DNA of 64,000 bases, taken from Nitrospirota bacterium (GTDB taxonomy: Bacteria; Nitrospirota; Nitrospiria; SBBL01; JAADHI01). Under the pieces are notes generated by a model that saw only the letters and a program-made list of their open reading frames with translations, had not been told where the DNA came from and searched no databases. Positions 1-8,341 of this stretch are shown in pieces. The stretch spans positions 1 through 64,000 of the forward strand of contig JAJDBW010000090.1 of the NCBI GenBank assembly GCA_029261155.1. The letters are read 5' to 3'. The stretch's first letter is position 1. Each line of letters opens with the position of its first letter. The position numbers and the translations under genes are program-made.

Positions 1-137
1 CTGTTTTCCACAAACGCCAGATCTCCTGTCGATCTAGGGGCGTTAACCTGATCCGCTTGTGCATCACCATGTCTACAGAACCTCCTCTTCGTTAAATTAC
101 ACGAAATTCTGTAAACAACGCGCTTATTTCTTACATC

Positions 138-1334
138 TTAGTGGCCCTCTTCTGCCCCTGCCATCAGCTTTTCGGTGATCTTTCGCCATCCCTCTATTTG
201 ATCCGAGACACCCAGTTCCTGCAAGTAGCCAAGGTCCAATGAGGAAGGTGTTTCCTCTTCAGCTTCCTGATCTTCAATTAAGCATTCTGCGATATACACC
301 GCGGATAAGGGGCAAAAACCATGCGATAAAACCCTTGTGGGGCGATGGTGATTGGCGACAGCCTCGACGATGGGGTAAGGGAGACCCCAGGCCCCAAGAA
401 GGTAGGCCCCAATCTCCGCATGGGTCACGCCAAAAAGTTTTTCTTCCGCCGTATGCAAGGCAATCCCTTCTTCTTCCGACAGCTTGATCGCATCCTTGAG
501 TTTGTTCGGAAGTTCCATGGCCATGATGAGCGTTCCGATGTCGTGTAGCATGGCGGCCATAAAGGCGTCTTCGGATTGTTGCGGATCGCTACAGAGCTGC
601 TTAGCGACATTCGCGACCAAAAGCGCATGTTGTTGTAAGTTTTCCGCCGAAAAACCTTCGATTTGAATCGGTCCATTCGATTTGAAAACCTCGAGCGATA
701 AAACCAGATTTTTCACGATCTGAAAACCAAGCCGCACCACCGCAAATTGAACGCTGGTGATCTGCTTGGCCGAGACAAAGAAAGAGGAATTAACCAGTTG
801 CAGCAACTTCGCGCACATTGCCATGTCTTTTTCTAAAATTTTAGCGACGGTGTCGGCGCCGGTGTCGGGATCCGCAAGCGCCTTGGTTAAGGCGGCGTAC
901 ATCCGCGGAAGTGGGGGCAATGTATCGATTTTTCCGATTGTTTTTTGTAGTGCATCGTCATCGATAAGGGTTTGAAGGCTGCAGGCACGTTCGACCACAT
1001 TCTCCAACTCCGCCGGCTTGCAGGGCTTTGTTAAAAATTGATGGGCGACAGGAATGGCCCGAAGCGAGGCCTGAAGTTCGGTATATCCGGAAAGGACAAT
1101 TCGAACCGTATTCGTGTATTTTTCCTGAACGATTTTTAATAAATCGGAACCGTCCACACCTGGCATCCGCATGTCGGTCACGATGACGTCAAAGGGTCCC
1201 TGTTCAAGTATTTCCAAGGCCTTTTCTCCGCCAAGCGCAAAAACCATCTCCCACTTACTCCGTTGTCTCCGAAGTAGGTTCTGAAGCCCCTCTAATATCT
1301 GTGGTTCGTCGTCGACAAATAGGATCCGTTTCAT
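138..1334 (-). CDS. Response regulator with HDOD output domain
   Basis: Residues 1-120 form a receiver domain: an acidic pair after the first strand (VDDE), a phospho-acceptor Asp at about 54 in TDMRMPG and a conserved Lys at about 103 in TKPCKP. Residues about 130-330 read as an HDOD domain (TLPPLPRMYAAL, then LQLVNSSFF), a degenerate HD fold that usually lacks phosphohydrolase activity and relays signals in two-component or c-di-GMP networks. It follows the histidine kinase with a 4-bp ATGA overlap, so the two are translationally coupled and the kinase is its likely phosphodonor. No DNA-binding domain is present, so output is probably by protein contact. The cellular target is unknown. Confidence 0.9.
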   Translation of the reverse strand: MKRILFVDDEPQILEGLQNLLRRQRSKWEMVFALGGEKALEILEQGPFDVIVTDMRMPGVDGSDLLKIVQEKYTNTVRIVLSGYTELQASLRAIPVAHQFLTKPCKPAELENVVERACSLQTLIDDDALQKTIGKIDTLPPLPRMYAALTKALADPDTGADTVAKILEKDMAMCAKLLQLVNSSFFVSAKQITSVQFAVVRLGFQIVKNLVLSLEVFKSNGPIQIEGFSAENLQQHALLVANVAKQLCSDPQQSEDAFMAAMLHDIGTLIMAMELPNKLKDAIKLSEEEGIALHTAEEKLFGVTHAEIGAYLLGAWGLPYPIVEAVANHHRPTRVLSHGFCPLSAVYIAECLIEDQEAEEETPSSLDLGYLQELGVSDQIEGWRKITEKLMAGAEEGH

Positions 1335-2848
1335 TTTTCACTCTCAATTTTTTTGTTTTTCCCATTGACGGGCAATCGAATAAAAAAAGCCGTCCCTTTT
1401 CCTTCTTCGCTCTCCACCGATAAACTGCCCTCATGCTTGTCCACAACCACCGACCGGGCAATGGCCAGCCCTTGCCCTGTGCCTTTTCCAATGGCTTTGG
1501 TCGTAAAAAAGGGATCGAACACCCGCTCACGAATCGCTTCGGGAATACCGGCACCGGTATCGCGAATGGTAATCAGCACGGTTTCCGGATTTTCGAGCTC
1601 CGTCCGAACCGTAATCTTTCCTTGACCATGGCTTCCCTCCACCACCTCCGCGATGGCGTGGGCGGCATTGACGATCAGATTAAGGAAGACTTGATTGATA
1701 TCGCCGACAAGACAAGTTACCAGCGGCAAATTCCCAAATGCTGTCTCGACTTCGGCCACATACTTGTATTCGTTTCGGGCAACCGTGAGCGTATTCTTCA
1801 GACCTTGATTGAGGTCGGACTCAACCTTTTCTCGTTGATCCGGATGAGAAAATTCCTTCATCGCGCGGACGATGCCAGTCACCCGATCGACACCTTCGGA
1901 GGCCCGCTCGAATGCCTTGGGTACACAATCCTCCAAGTAGGCCAAATCGGCCTTATCTTCTTCTTCCTTCACTTGCCGATAAAGCGCCTCATATTCCGGG
2001 ACCGAAGCGATCCGGTCTCTCAGGCTTTGGTAACTGCGAATCAATCCTAAAAAATCATCGAAGGAAGTTCGAAGAAAGTGAATGTTGTCTCCCACAAACT
2101 GCATGGGTGTGTTAATCTCATGGGCAATTCCTGCAGCAAGTTGGCCCACGGCTTCTAGCTTTTGGGCCAAACGTAATTCCGTTTCAACACGTTCTCGATC
2201 GGCCATTTCTTTTCGAAGTTGCGCATTGGCAACTTCCAAGGCTTCAGCGTTAGAACGGATCAGGCTGGTCATCTCGTTAAACTTATATTCCGCTTGTTCC
2301 TTAAGCACCCAGCGTCGGTTTAAGGCATGCGCAAGCTGCCGAACTTCGATGGTTTCGAAGGGTTTTTTGAGAATGAAGAGCCGGTCGGTTTCTCCCACTT
2401 TATCGACGATTTCTTCCCAGCTGTAGTCCGTATAGGCCGTGCAAAGCACCACTTGCAATTTCGGATCTTCCTTTAATAGAAGTCCGATGGTCTCTAATCC
2501 GTCCCAACCGGGCGGCATGCGCATGTCAACGAAAGCGATTCGATAAGGCCGATTTGTCTTGAGCGCAAGGCGGACCTTCTCCAAACCTTCTTGGCCTTGA
2601 TAGGCGGAATCGATATTGAATTCAGGGGTCGTCTCTTCGTTCGTTTGAGTGAATAACTGCACTTCCAGTGCCTCGATCCCCGTAAAACGTTCCATATCGA
2701 CTTCCAGAATTTTCCGGTACTCATCGTGGATGGCACGGTTATCATCGACGATTAAAACCCGCCTAAAGTGAGTGCTTCCCGTCTCCATATACGGACTGAC
2801 CGAGGCCGAACTCAGCCCACGTTTTCCGGTATTTTGATTAACTTCCAT
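1331..2848 (-). CDS. Hybrid sensor: N-terminal receiver plus histidine kinase
   Basis: This 505-residue soluble protein has a receiver first (VLIVDD at about 31-36, Asp at about 108 in FVDMRMPPG, KKP at about 161). A coiled-coil linker (about 185-230) follows, then a HisKA dimerisation helix with His at about 243 (GIAHEINTP). The ATPase domain has an N box (NLIVNAAHAI), G1 (DTGAGIP) and G2 (GKGTGQGLAIA). There is no transmembrane or periplasmic sensing segment, so it probably responds to phosphorylation from another kinase or to a cytoplasmic cue. It overlaps the HDOD regulator by 4 bp. The receiver-first order resembles relay kinases in which the receiver gates the kinase core. Confidence 0.9.
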   Translation of the reverse strand: MEVNQNTGKRGLSSASVSPYMETGSTHFRRVLIVDDNRAIHDEYRKILEVDMERFTGIEALEVQLFTQTNEETTPEFNIDSAYQGQEGLEKVRLALKTNRPYRIAFVDMRMPPGWDGLETIGLLLKEDPKLQVVLCTAYTDYSWEEIVDKVGETDRLFILKKPFETIEVRQLAHALNRRWVLKEQAEYKFNEMTSLIRSNAEALEVANAQLRKEMADRERVETELRLAQKLEAVGQLAAGIAHEINTPMQFVGDNIHFLRTSFDDFLGLIRSYQSLRDRIASVPEYEALYRQVKEEEDKADLAYLEDCVPKAFERASEGVDRVTGIVRAMKEFSHPDQREKVESDLNQGLKNTLTVARNEYKYVAEVETAFGNLPLVTCLVGDINQVFLNLIVNAAHAIAEVVEGSHGQGKITVRTELENPETVLITIRDTGAGIPEAIRERVFDPFFTTKAIGKGTGQGLAIARSVVVDKHEGSLSVESEEGKGTAFFIRLPVNGKNKKIESEK

Positions 2849-3097
2849 CTTCCTTATCGGTGCTCCAGCCTGCCTTGCAGGGTGCGCGTGGTGGTAATCG
2901 ACTCAAAATTCAGGCGATCGATGTGAGTCTACGTCTATATCTATCGGTAATCACAACTGAAACTTTAGGAAAGCGGAGCGATATCGAAAGGGCACTCAAG
3001 TGAGACCTGACGCAAAAGAATAAAAAAGGAAGCCCATTTTTCTAGGGAAACGCGCTAAAAACAGGATCAAGCCTCTTTGCGCAAAAGTTGAAGGGCT

Positions 3098-3811
3098 TTA
3101 AAATGGAGGCGAAAAACCAGGCAGGGTATTGAGTGGACAGCGGAGGCAATCGGGATTTTTCTTGCAATAGACTTTGGCGGTTTTTACGATGAGAGCATGG
3201 TATTCGTTAAAAAGTGTGGCATCCTCTGGCAGATGGTCCATGAATTCTTTCTGTATCTCATGATAAGACCATTTTTCTTCAATGAGTTGATGCCGCAGCA
3301 AAATCCGGCGCGTATAGGCATCGACCACAAAAAAAGGGAAGCCGCCGGCATAAAGAAGAATCGAATCCACGGTTTCCGGTCCTAGACCCTTCACATCGAG
3401 TAAAGCCGTTCTTAAATCTGCCGGATCGGCCGAAAACATGCGATCGAGATGACCGCCGTAGGCCTCGAAAATAAAGGAGACCACCGCCTTTAAACGGCGG
3501 GACTTCACATTAAAATAACCACTGGGACGGATAAGATGGGCAAGCGCTTTTTCAGGGATACGGCGGAGCGCAGGAAGCGTCAAGACCTCTTGACGCTTCA
3601 GAACCAATATCGCCTTTTCGACATTGGTCCAGGCCGTGTTCTGTGTTAAGACGGCACCGACGATCATTTCAATCGGTGTTTCCGCGGGCCACCACTGCTG
3701 GGGCCCGAAGTCGGCATAAAGCCTTTGATAAATGTCCGATAAAACGGAGACATCATCCGCCGGAAGCGGTCGAGTTCTTTTTTTCGCCGCGCGCGGTTTT
3801 TCGGGTTTCAT
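3098..3811 (-). CDS. Endonuclease III-like HhH-GPD DNA glycosylase
   Basis: The protein has an HhH-GPD fold: AVLTQNTAWTNVEKAI at about 53-68, a helix-hairpin-helix at about 140-155 (VKGLGPETVDSILLYA) and the catalytic Asp at about 164 (VVDAYTRRIL). The position of the Nth lyase Lys carries Glu, so a monofunctional glycosylase is likely, as in the MagIII/COG2231 branch that removes alkylated bases. The C-terminus has only three closely spaced Cys (about 216, 222, 225) instead of the usual four cluster ligands, so a canonical [4Fe-4S] cluster is doubtful. It lies 9 bp upstream of nothing else on its strand except the kinase pair, and just downstream of cutA. Confidence 0.85.
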   Translation of the reverse strand: MKPEKPRAAKKRTRPLPADDVSVLSDIYQRLYADFGPQQWWPAETPIEMIVGAVLTQNTAWTNVEKAILVLKRQEVLTLPALRRIPEKALAHLIRPSGYFNVKSRRLKAVVSFIFEAYGGHLDRMFSADPADLRTALLDVKGLGPETVDSILLYAGGFPFFVVDAYTRRILLRHQLIEEKWSYHEIQKEFMDHLPEDATLFNEYHALIVKTAKVYCKKNPDCLRCPLNTLPGFSPPF

Positions 3812-3820
3812 AACAGGCGT

Positions 3821-4138
3821 TTAGCTTAAGGTATTTTCACGAATCCAGGTGAGGTAGTCCTCAGACCCAGCAAGAATGGGGAGGGCAATGATCTCGGGAA
3901 GAGAATACGTATGCAGCTGCTTTACCTTTTCAATCAATCGATCGAAAATCGAACGCCGGCTCTTCACAATCATCAAGACTTCGGCTTCACGGCAGATCTC
4001 GCCTTTCCAAGAATAAATGGATGTGATCGAAGGAAGGATATTGACACAGGCGGCCAAGCGAGCCTCGACGAGGGCCGCTCCGATTTTTTCGGCTTCCGCT
4101 TGGCTGGGTGCCGTGATATAAACAACAATCTCTTCCAT
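3821..4138 (-). CDS. cutA: CutA divalent-cation tolerance protein
   Basis: This 105-residue protein matches the CutA1 family in length and order: an N-terminal VVYITAPSQAEAEKIG strand and helix, the ACVNILPSITSIYSWKGEI core, EVLMIVKSR and YSLPEIIALPI. CutA forms very stable trimers. It was named from copper tolerance in Escherichia coli, but its molecular role remains unclear. The gene precedes the glycosylase on the same strand with a 9-bp gap, so the two are probably co-transcribed. A metal role would fit the copper-type ATPase 30 kb away, but nothing in the sequence links them. Confidence 0.93.
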   Translation of the reverse strand: MEEIVVYITAPSQAEAEKIGAALVEARLAACVNILPSITSIYSWKGEICREAEVLMIVKSRRSIFDRLIEKVKQLHTYSLPEIIALPILAGSEDYLTWIRENTLS

Positions 4139-4289
4139 GCGATCCGATCCGAAGGCAAAGCTGGTTTATATCCGCTTCAAGCTTAAAAGGCAAGCGCTTA
4201 AGGACTAGCGGATTTGTACTTTGGAGAGGAAGAATGCCGGCTGTTTCTTTCGGCCTTATCGCGAGAGATTCCCAAACAGACACCCTGAA

Positions 4290-4480
4290 AACAAAAAGGG
4301 GGCCCGAACAAAGTTCGGAACCCCCTCGCGGCCGCAAGAACGATGGTGCGCGCATTCTGCATCTAGGAGGGTAGCTACAAAATTGCACGATCGCATTGGG
4401 CCGCACCCCACTCGTGTTTCATTTTGTCTTCAGGTCCAGGGCATGACGGCCTTACTTTAATTAATGAGGTAATCGCATCA
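4290..4480 (-). ncRNA. Possible small RNA ending in an orphan terminator
   Basis: The only minus-strand elements here are a strong terminator at 4298-4325 and, about 150 bp upstream of it, a weak promoter-like sequence near 4450-4480 (TTGATG, 16 bp, TAAAGT when read on the minus strand). No minus-strand protein gene lies between this and the plus-strand hydrolase. An autonomous RNA of roughly 150-170 nt is therefore plausible; 6S-like RNA is one candidate. I cannot assign a family from the sequence, and the boundaries are approximate. Confidence 0.3.
4298..4325 (-). terminator. Rho-independent terminator (orphan, minus strand)
   Basis: GGGGG at 4298-4302 pairs with CCCCC at 4321-4325, and CCGAAC at 4304-4309 pairs with GTTCGG at 4313-4318 around an AAA loop. 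Read on the minus strand, the stem is followed by TTTTTG, so it terminates minus-strand transcription. No minus-strand CDS lies upstream. Confidence 0.7.
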
Positions 4481-4925
4481 AATGCATGTGACGTGCCTTT
4501 TTCTTTCGATCAAATTCATTTGTTGAAATCTACCGGGTACGCCATCCCGATTCGTTTTTTTCTATTGTGGATTTTAAAAGGACAAGCTTTAAGAGATTGA
4601 TAAACATACGCTTTATTTTATAAGTACGGCGGCGTAACAATCGGGCGACCTTTACTGGACGCTGAATCGCCAGGTTCACCCAAACAAATATAAGGACCAC
4701 ACGAGCCAGGGCTTATGTATTCCATTACTGAAGTTCTGAGAACGTCTTACACAAAGGAACCAGGGTAGGAGAAAATAGAATGGAATCGGTTTGGCGTACG
4801 GAACGCAGTCGGCTTGACACCAAAGTTGCCCTTTGCGAGTTCTTGCCAGATTCTTAAAAAACGAATAATTTCTAGGCCCGCCGCAGAGGAAACACTGCCG
4901 GCAGGGGAGATACAAGGCTCGCCTC

Positions 4926-5759
4926 ATGTCCGAACTTGCCAAGACGCCAATACACCACCTCAAAATAGGAAGCGGTCCGCCGCTTCTCCTGCTTCATGGC
5001 CTCTTCGACACTGGTCAGACTTGGGATCGATTGGTTCCGCAGCTCTCCGATCGATTCACGCTCTACGCAATCGACCTGCCGGGTTTTGGAAAAACGCCTT
5101 TACCAAAACGCTGGAGCAATTCGTTTTCGGCGATGGTTGATGCCGTCCTCGGTTTTTTAGATAAACAAGGCATCGCAAAAATATCTCTCGTGGGAAATTC
5201 CATGGGCGGCAGCTTATCGCTGGCGATTTGCGAAGCCGCTCCCAAGCGTGTAGATCGCATAATTCTTCTGAACCCATTCGGCCTTCCCCAGGTACCGGTG
5301 GCGGTTAAAAGCGCGCGTTCACTCATGGGCCGCCTCCTCCCCTACCTGCTGCTCGAGCCCGCCATCCGGCAATGCGCCAAAGTCATCTTTTCCCGCGCCT
5401 TATTTGACAAAGACCGTCTCACAAGCGAGGCACTTGAACAACGGGTTGAACCCTTCGCCTCACTTCAACAAAGAAGAAATCTTTTTCGATTCCTCCGTGA
5501 AATTTCCACAGAAACCATTAAAGTCATCGACGACAAGGTGCCCTCTATCCTGCAACCCGTTTTGATCTTGTGGGGGAAAGAAGATGGGTGGCTCTCTCAG
5601 GACCATTGGATGCACCTAAAAGACCGACTCCCTAATGCAAGGGTCCAACTTTTTCCCGATTGCGGCCATCTCCCTCAAATCGAAAAACCAGAAGATGTGG
5701 CCACGACGATTGTCGCTTTTCTTTCCGAATCAAATAGAAATTCATACGTAATCCCGTAA
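4926..5759 (+). CDS. Alpha/beta hydrolase
   Basis: This 277-residue protein has the alpha/beta-hydrolase landmarks: an oxyanion loop LLLLHGLFDTGQTW near residue 20, the nucleophile elbow GNSMGG with Ser at about 92, an acidic residue in the ILWGKEDGWL segment and the catalytic His in DCGHLPQIEKP near 242. There is no signal peptide, so it is cytoplasmic. Substrate cannot be predicted; the size and cap region fit esterases or C-C bond hydrolases of the MhpC/BioH type. The ATG at 4926 has no strong Shine-Dalgarno sequence. The gene stands alone between the long gap and the promoter of the next gene. Confidence 0.85.
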   Translation: MSELAKTPIHHLKIGSGPPLLLLHGLFDTGQTWDRLVPQLSDRFTLYAIDLPGFGKTPLPKRWSNSFSAMVDAVLGFLDKQGIAKISLVGNSMGGSLSLAICEAAPKRVDRIILLNPFGLPQVPVAVKSARSLMGRLLPYLLLEPAIRQCAKVIFSRALFDKDRLTSEALEQRVEPFASLQQRRNLFRFLREISTETIKVIDDKVPSILQPVLILWGKEDGWLSQDHWMHLKDRLPNARVQLFPDCGHLPQIEKPEDVATTIVAFLSESNRNSYVIP

Positions 5760-5786
5760 TCCTCGCTGCAAACAGAAACTCAGACT

Positions 5787-5816
5787 TGACAACACGCTGG
5801 GGCATCTATTAGAATT
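5787..5816 (+). promoter_or_regulatory. Sigma70-type promoter before the NifA-like gene
   Basis: TTGACA at 5787-5792 and TAGAAT at 5811-5816 are separated by 18 bp, close to the sigma70 consensus. Transcription would start near 5823 and run straight into the hairpin at 5853-5894. Confidence 0.6.
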
Positions 5817-5852
5817 CCTAAATACCAACATCAAAGAATTTTCGGACAATGA

Positions 5853-5894
5853 CGTCCCATCCAGAGGCAGCTTTCGGGTGGGGCGTTTTTTTTT
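5853..5894 (+). terminator. Leader terminator / attenuator before the AAA+ regulator
   Basis: CGTCCCATCC (5853-5862) can pair with GGGTGGGGCG (5876-5885), including G-U pairs, and nine T follow at 5886-5894. It is a textbook intrinsic terminator shape. It lies between the promoter and the start codon about 10 bp further on, so it either attenuates the regulator or ends a short RNA of about 70 nt. Confidence 0.65.
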
Positions 5895-5903
5895 ACCTTT
5901 TTC

Positions 5904-6896
5904 GTGGATGACCGAATGGCAAGTGAACTTGTTTCCAATTCCTTAATCGGCTCCAGCCAAGCCATGAAAGAAATCTACAACGATCTCCCGCGCATTGCCC
6001 AAAGCAAAGCAACCATCCTATTGCGCGGAGAAAGCGGCACCGGAAAGGAATTAATCGCGAAGTTAATCCACAAAAATAGCCGACTCGCCAACAAACCTTT
6101 TATCACGGTCAACTGTGCCGCACTTTCGGAGTCGCTCATCGAAAGCGAGCTCTTCGGTCATGAAAAAGGGGCCTTCACCGGTGCCCTCCATGCGAAGAAA
6201 GGCCGCTTCGAACTGGCCGATGGCGGAACACTCTTTTTGGATGAAGTCGGTGATCTACCGCTCCCAGTTCAGGTAAAGTTGCTGCGTGTTTTACAAGAAA
6301 TGCGCTTCGAACGGGTCGGCGGAATGGAATCCATCACCGTAAACGTCCGTACACTTTCGGCCACCCATCGTAATTTGGAAAAGGCCATTGAGGAGGGGAG
6401 CTTTCGTAAAGACCTCTATTATCGCCTCAATGTCATCCCCATCGAACTGCCGCCGCTGCGCGAGCGGAGAGAAGACATCCCGCCCTTAATCGATTACTTC
6501 CTCAATAAGTTTAATCTAGAAAACGAAAATACAGTTTGCCTTTCCCGGGACTTGGTCAACTTTCTCACGCGTTACGATTGGCCGGGCAATGTCAGGGAGC
6601 TGGAAAATTGCATGGAACGCCTGGTCGTTTTGGCCGAAACGGGTACCGTCACGCTCGATACGATTCCAATCGCAATGAAAACTTATTTTGACGACATACG
6701 CGATGTCACGCGCATTCGGAGGACAGGCCCACTGGCTTCTTTTTCTGATCGGATGGATGAAATGGAAAAAGAAGCCCTCGAAAATGCGCTTGAGCTTACG
6801 GCATGGGTGCAAGCCAAGGCCGCGCGCATGCTGGGACTCAGTCCCCGCCAAGTCGCCTATAAGATAAAAAAACACAAGCTTGTTCATAAAAAATAA
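5904..6896 (+). CDS. Sigma54-dependent activator, NifA-like, without sensor domain
   Basis: A bacterial enhancer-binding AAA+ domain starts almost at the N-terminus: Walker A GESGTGKE, the sigma54-contact loop GAFTGA, Walker B GGTLFLDEVGD, sensor/arginine-finger region LYYRLNVIPIELPPLRER, then DWPGNVRELEN. The C-terminal Fis-type helix-turn-helix (AKAARMLGLSPRQVAYKI) closely resembles that of NifA. No GAF, PAS or receiver domain precedes the AAA+ module, so activity is probably set by expression level or a partner protein. The GTG at 5904 has no Shine-Dalgarno; an ATG at 5916 is the alternative. The downstream genes are a porin, amt and glnK, which suggests nitrogen control, but I found no TGGCAC-N5-TTGC site in the nearby gaps. 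Confidence 0.88.
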   Translation: MDDRMASELVSNSLIGSSQAMKEIYNDLPRIAQSKATILLRGESGTGKELIAKLIHKNSRLANKPFITVNCAALSESLIESELFGHEKGAFTGALHAKKGRFELADGGTLFLDEVGDLPLPVQVKLLRVLQEMRFERVGGMESITVNVRTLSATHRNLEKAIEEGSFRKDLYYRLNVIPIELPPLRERREDIPPLIDYFLNKFNLENENTVCLSRDLVNFLTRYDWPGNVRELENCMERLVVLAETGTVTLDTIPIAMKTYFDDIRDVTRIRRTGPLASFSDRMDEMEKEALENALELTAWVQAKAARMLGLSPRQVAYKIKKHKLVHKK

Positions 6897-7008
6897 ATTT
6901 AGTGAACGACATAATGAATATTAAAATTTTCAGAATAAATCTTTATATTTTTTAAAATTAACTACGCGTTTATCGTTGCAAAAAATACAACAGTGCACGA
7001 TTTTTTTC

Positions 7009-7037
7009 TTGTTTTAGGAAAACAGATTTGTTAAGAT
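7009..7037 (+). promoter_or_regulatory. Candidate promoter for the beta-barrel gene
   Basis: TTGTTT at 7009-7014 and TAAGAT at 7032-7037 have a 17-bp spacer, inside an AT-rich gap. The implied leader to the ATG at 7150 is about 105 nt. Confidence 0.4.
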
Positions 7038-7149
7038 GCCGCCGTCTGCTGTCTTTTAAAGCGTTTACCTCCCATATTGGGATATGGATCAAGCAGATAA
7101 ATTCGATAACTTTGCGGTTTCAACTTACGAAAGTTTAAGGAGGGAACGA

Positions 7150-8166
7150 ATGAAGAGACACAATCAGGTACTTCATATACTGATAGCTCTGGCGATAGTC
7201 GTCGGCACGGCGGGCTTTGGCCAAGCGGACGATCTAAAGGTTAGCGGTTTCGGCGAAACGAAATTGGATATTATGGATGAAGCGAGAGACAACTTGTGTA
7301 CAGATCCTAACGGGGCGGGTGCAACAAATTGTGACGAACTTCAGTTTTCCGCATCTGCAGAAGTTGATTTTGAGAGAAAGCAGGGGGATGTTACGGTGAG
7401 AGTGGATCTCGATTTCCCTATAGGTGCGGGTACAGGAAATAATGTCGCGCTTGAAATCGAGCAGGCAAAATTCGATTGGATGATCCCTGCCGGATCGCAA
7501 TTGGGCTTAACCTTCACCGCAGGTGTTTTCAACTCGCCGATCGGTTTTGAAGCACAGGATTCTCCCGATAAACTGCAGGTTTCCAATGGCCAGCTCTTTG
7601 GTTTAGTGCCTTCGAATTTGGCTGGAATTCAGCTCTCCGGTGGAAATGACATGGTCGGCCTTGGCTTAATCTTTGCGAATGATTTTAATAATGCCGCACC
7701 TAAAGCAAATGGATCATTAGGCGAAGAAAATAGTATTGGCGCAACGCTCGCGGTTACGCCAATGCCAGAAGTCGGTCTATCAGTTGGCTTTCTTGACTCT
7801 GCCGGTCCAGTCAATGCAAACCCAGCCCTCCGGACGGAAGGCGTTTTGGATGTCGTCCTCTCCGGAACGATTATGCCAACCCAAGATGTCTCATTGCTTT
7901 ATGCTTTGGAATATGTTGCGGATGAGCTCAATACAGGCACAGGCTTAACCCTCCATGCCAAACACGGTAAGCATGGTTTAACCATTCGCTACGATATGGT
8001 CGAAACGGACAACGTAGCAGCAGAGCCGACCACTTTAACAGTAGCAGTGATGTGTGGCGGAGTTTCCGACAACTTAAAAACCAAGTTGGAATGGAAATCG
8101 TCCGACCCAGATACAGCTGCAAGCGCGACAGACCAACTGGTTCTTCAGTTTGTTATGTTGTTCTAG
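7150..8166 (+). CDS. Outer-membrane beta-barrel (porin-like) protein
   Basis: The ATG at 7150 follows a strong AAGGAGGGAACGA ribosome site and begins a signal peptide (MKRHNQVLHILIALAIVVG, cleavage near GQADD). An in-frame start at 7084 has no ribosome site and is not preferred. The mature 310-odd residues alternate polar and hydrophobic positions (DLKVSGFGETKLDI, EVDFERKQGDVTVRVDLDF) and end in LVLQFVMLF; a C-terminal Phe is the usual BAM-recognition residue of outer-membrane proteins. It resembles short OmpL/BBP2-type porins. It sits directly before amt-glnK and may admit small nitrogen compounds, which is inference from position. Confidence 0.8.
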   Translation: MKRHNQVLHILIALAIVVGTAGFGQADDLKVSGFGETKLDIMDEARDNLCTDPNGAGATNCDELQFSASAEVDFERKQGDVTVRVDLDFPIGAGTGNNVALEIEQAKFDWMIPAGSQLGLTFTAGVFNSPIGFEAQDSPDKLQVSNGQLFGLVPSNLAGIQLSGGNDMVGLGLIFANDFNNAAPKANGSLGEENSIGATLAVTPMPEVGLSVGFLDSAGPVNANPALRTEGVLDVVLSGTIMPTQDVSLLYALEYVADELNTGTGLTLHAKHGKHGLTIRYDMVETDNVAAEPTTLTVAVMCGGVSDNLKTKLEWKSSDPDTAASATDQLVLQFVMLF

Positions 8167-8176
8167 ACCGATTCAT

Positions 8177-8214
8177 TTTTCCCTGCATCCCCAAAGAAGG
8201 GGATGCAGGGAAAA
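8177..8214 (+). terminator. Strong hairpin after the porin-like gene
   Basis: CCCTGCATCCCC (8181-8192) pairs perfectly with GGGGATGCAGGG (8199-8210) around AAAGAA, and flanking TTTT/AAAA extend the stem. It starts 10 bp after the stop. There is no downstream T run, so it may act mainly as an mRNA 3' stabiliser. Confidence 0.6.
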
Positions 8215-8341
8215 GAAGACTGTATCCTAACTCGATTTAAGGCCACAATTTAAGACCAAATGAAACGCTCAATGAAGAGCAACCTTTCACTCAATGGGGA
8301 GTACCAATTAATGTTATTTATTCACAACAAAGGAGCAAAAT

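Larger units (their letters stand above)
4139..4925. other. 787-bp intergenic region without a convincing gene
   Basis: No ORF here has a supported start or family motif. It holds a minus-strand terminator-type hairpin (4298-4325) with no minus-strand gene upstream of it. A sigma70-like promoter candidate reads on the plus strand toward the hydrolase: TTGATA at 4597-4602 and TATAAG at 4619-4624, with a 16-bp spacer. That would give a leader of about 300 nt. The region between the promoter and 4925 shows no riboswitch motif that I recognise. Confidence 0.5.

Noticed and set aside
4676-4963. 95-residue minus-strand ORF in the long gap
   Set aside because: It has no ribosome site, no family motif and an erratic composition, and it overlaps the start of the plus-strand hydrolase.
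6897-8341. Sigma54 promoter for the porin or amt
   Set aside because: I searched both gaps for TGGCAC-N5-TTGC and found no acceptable match.
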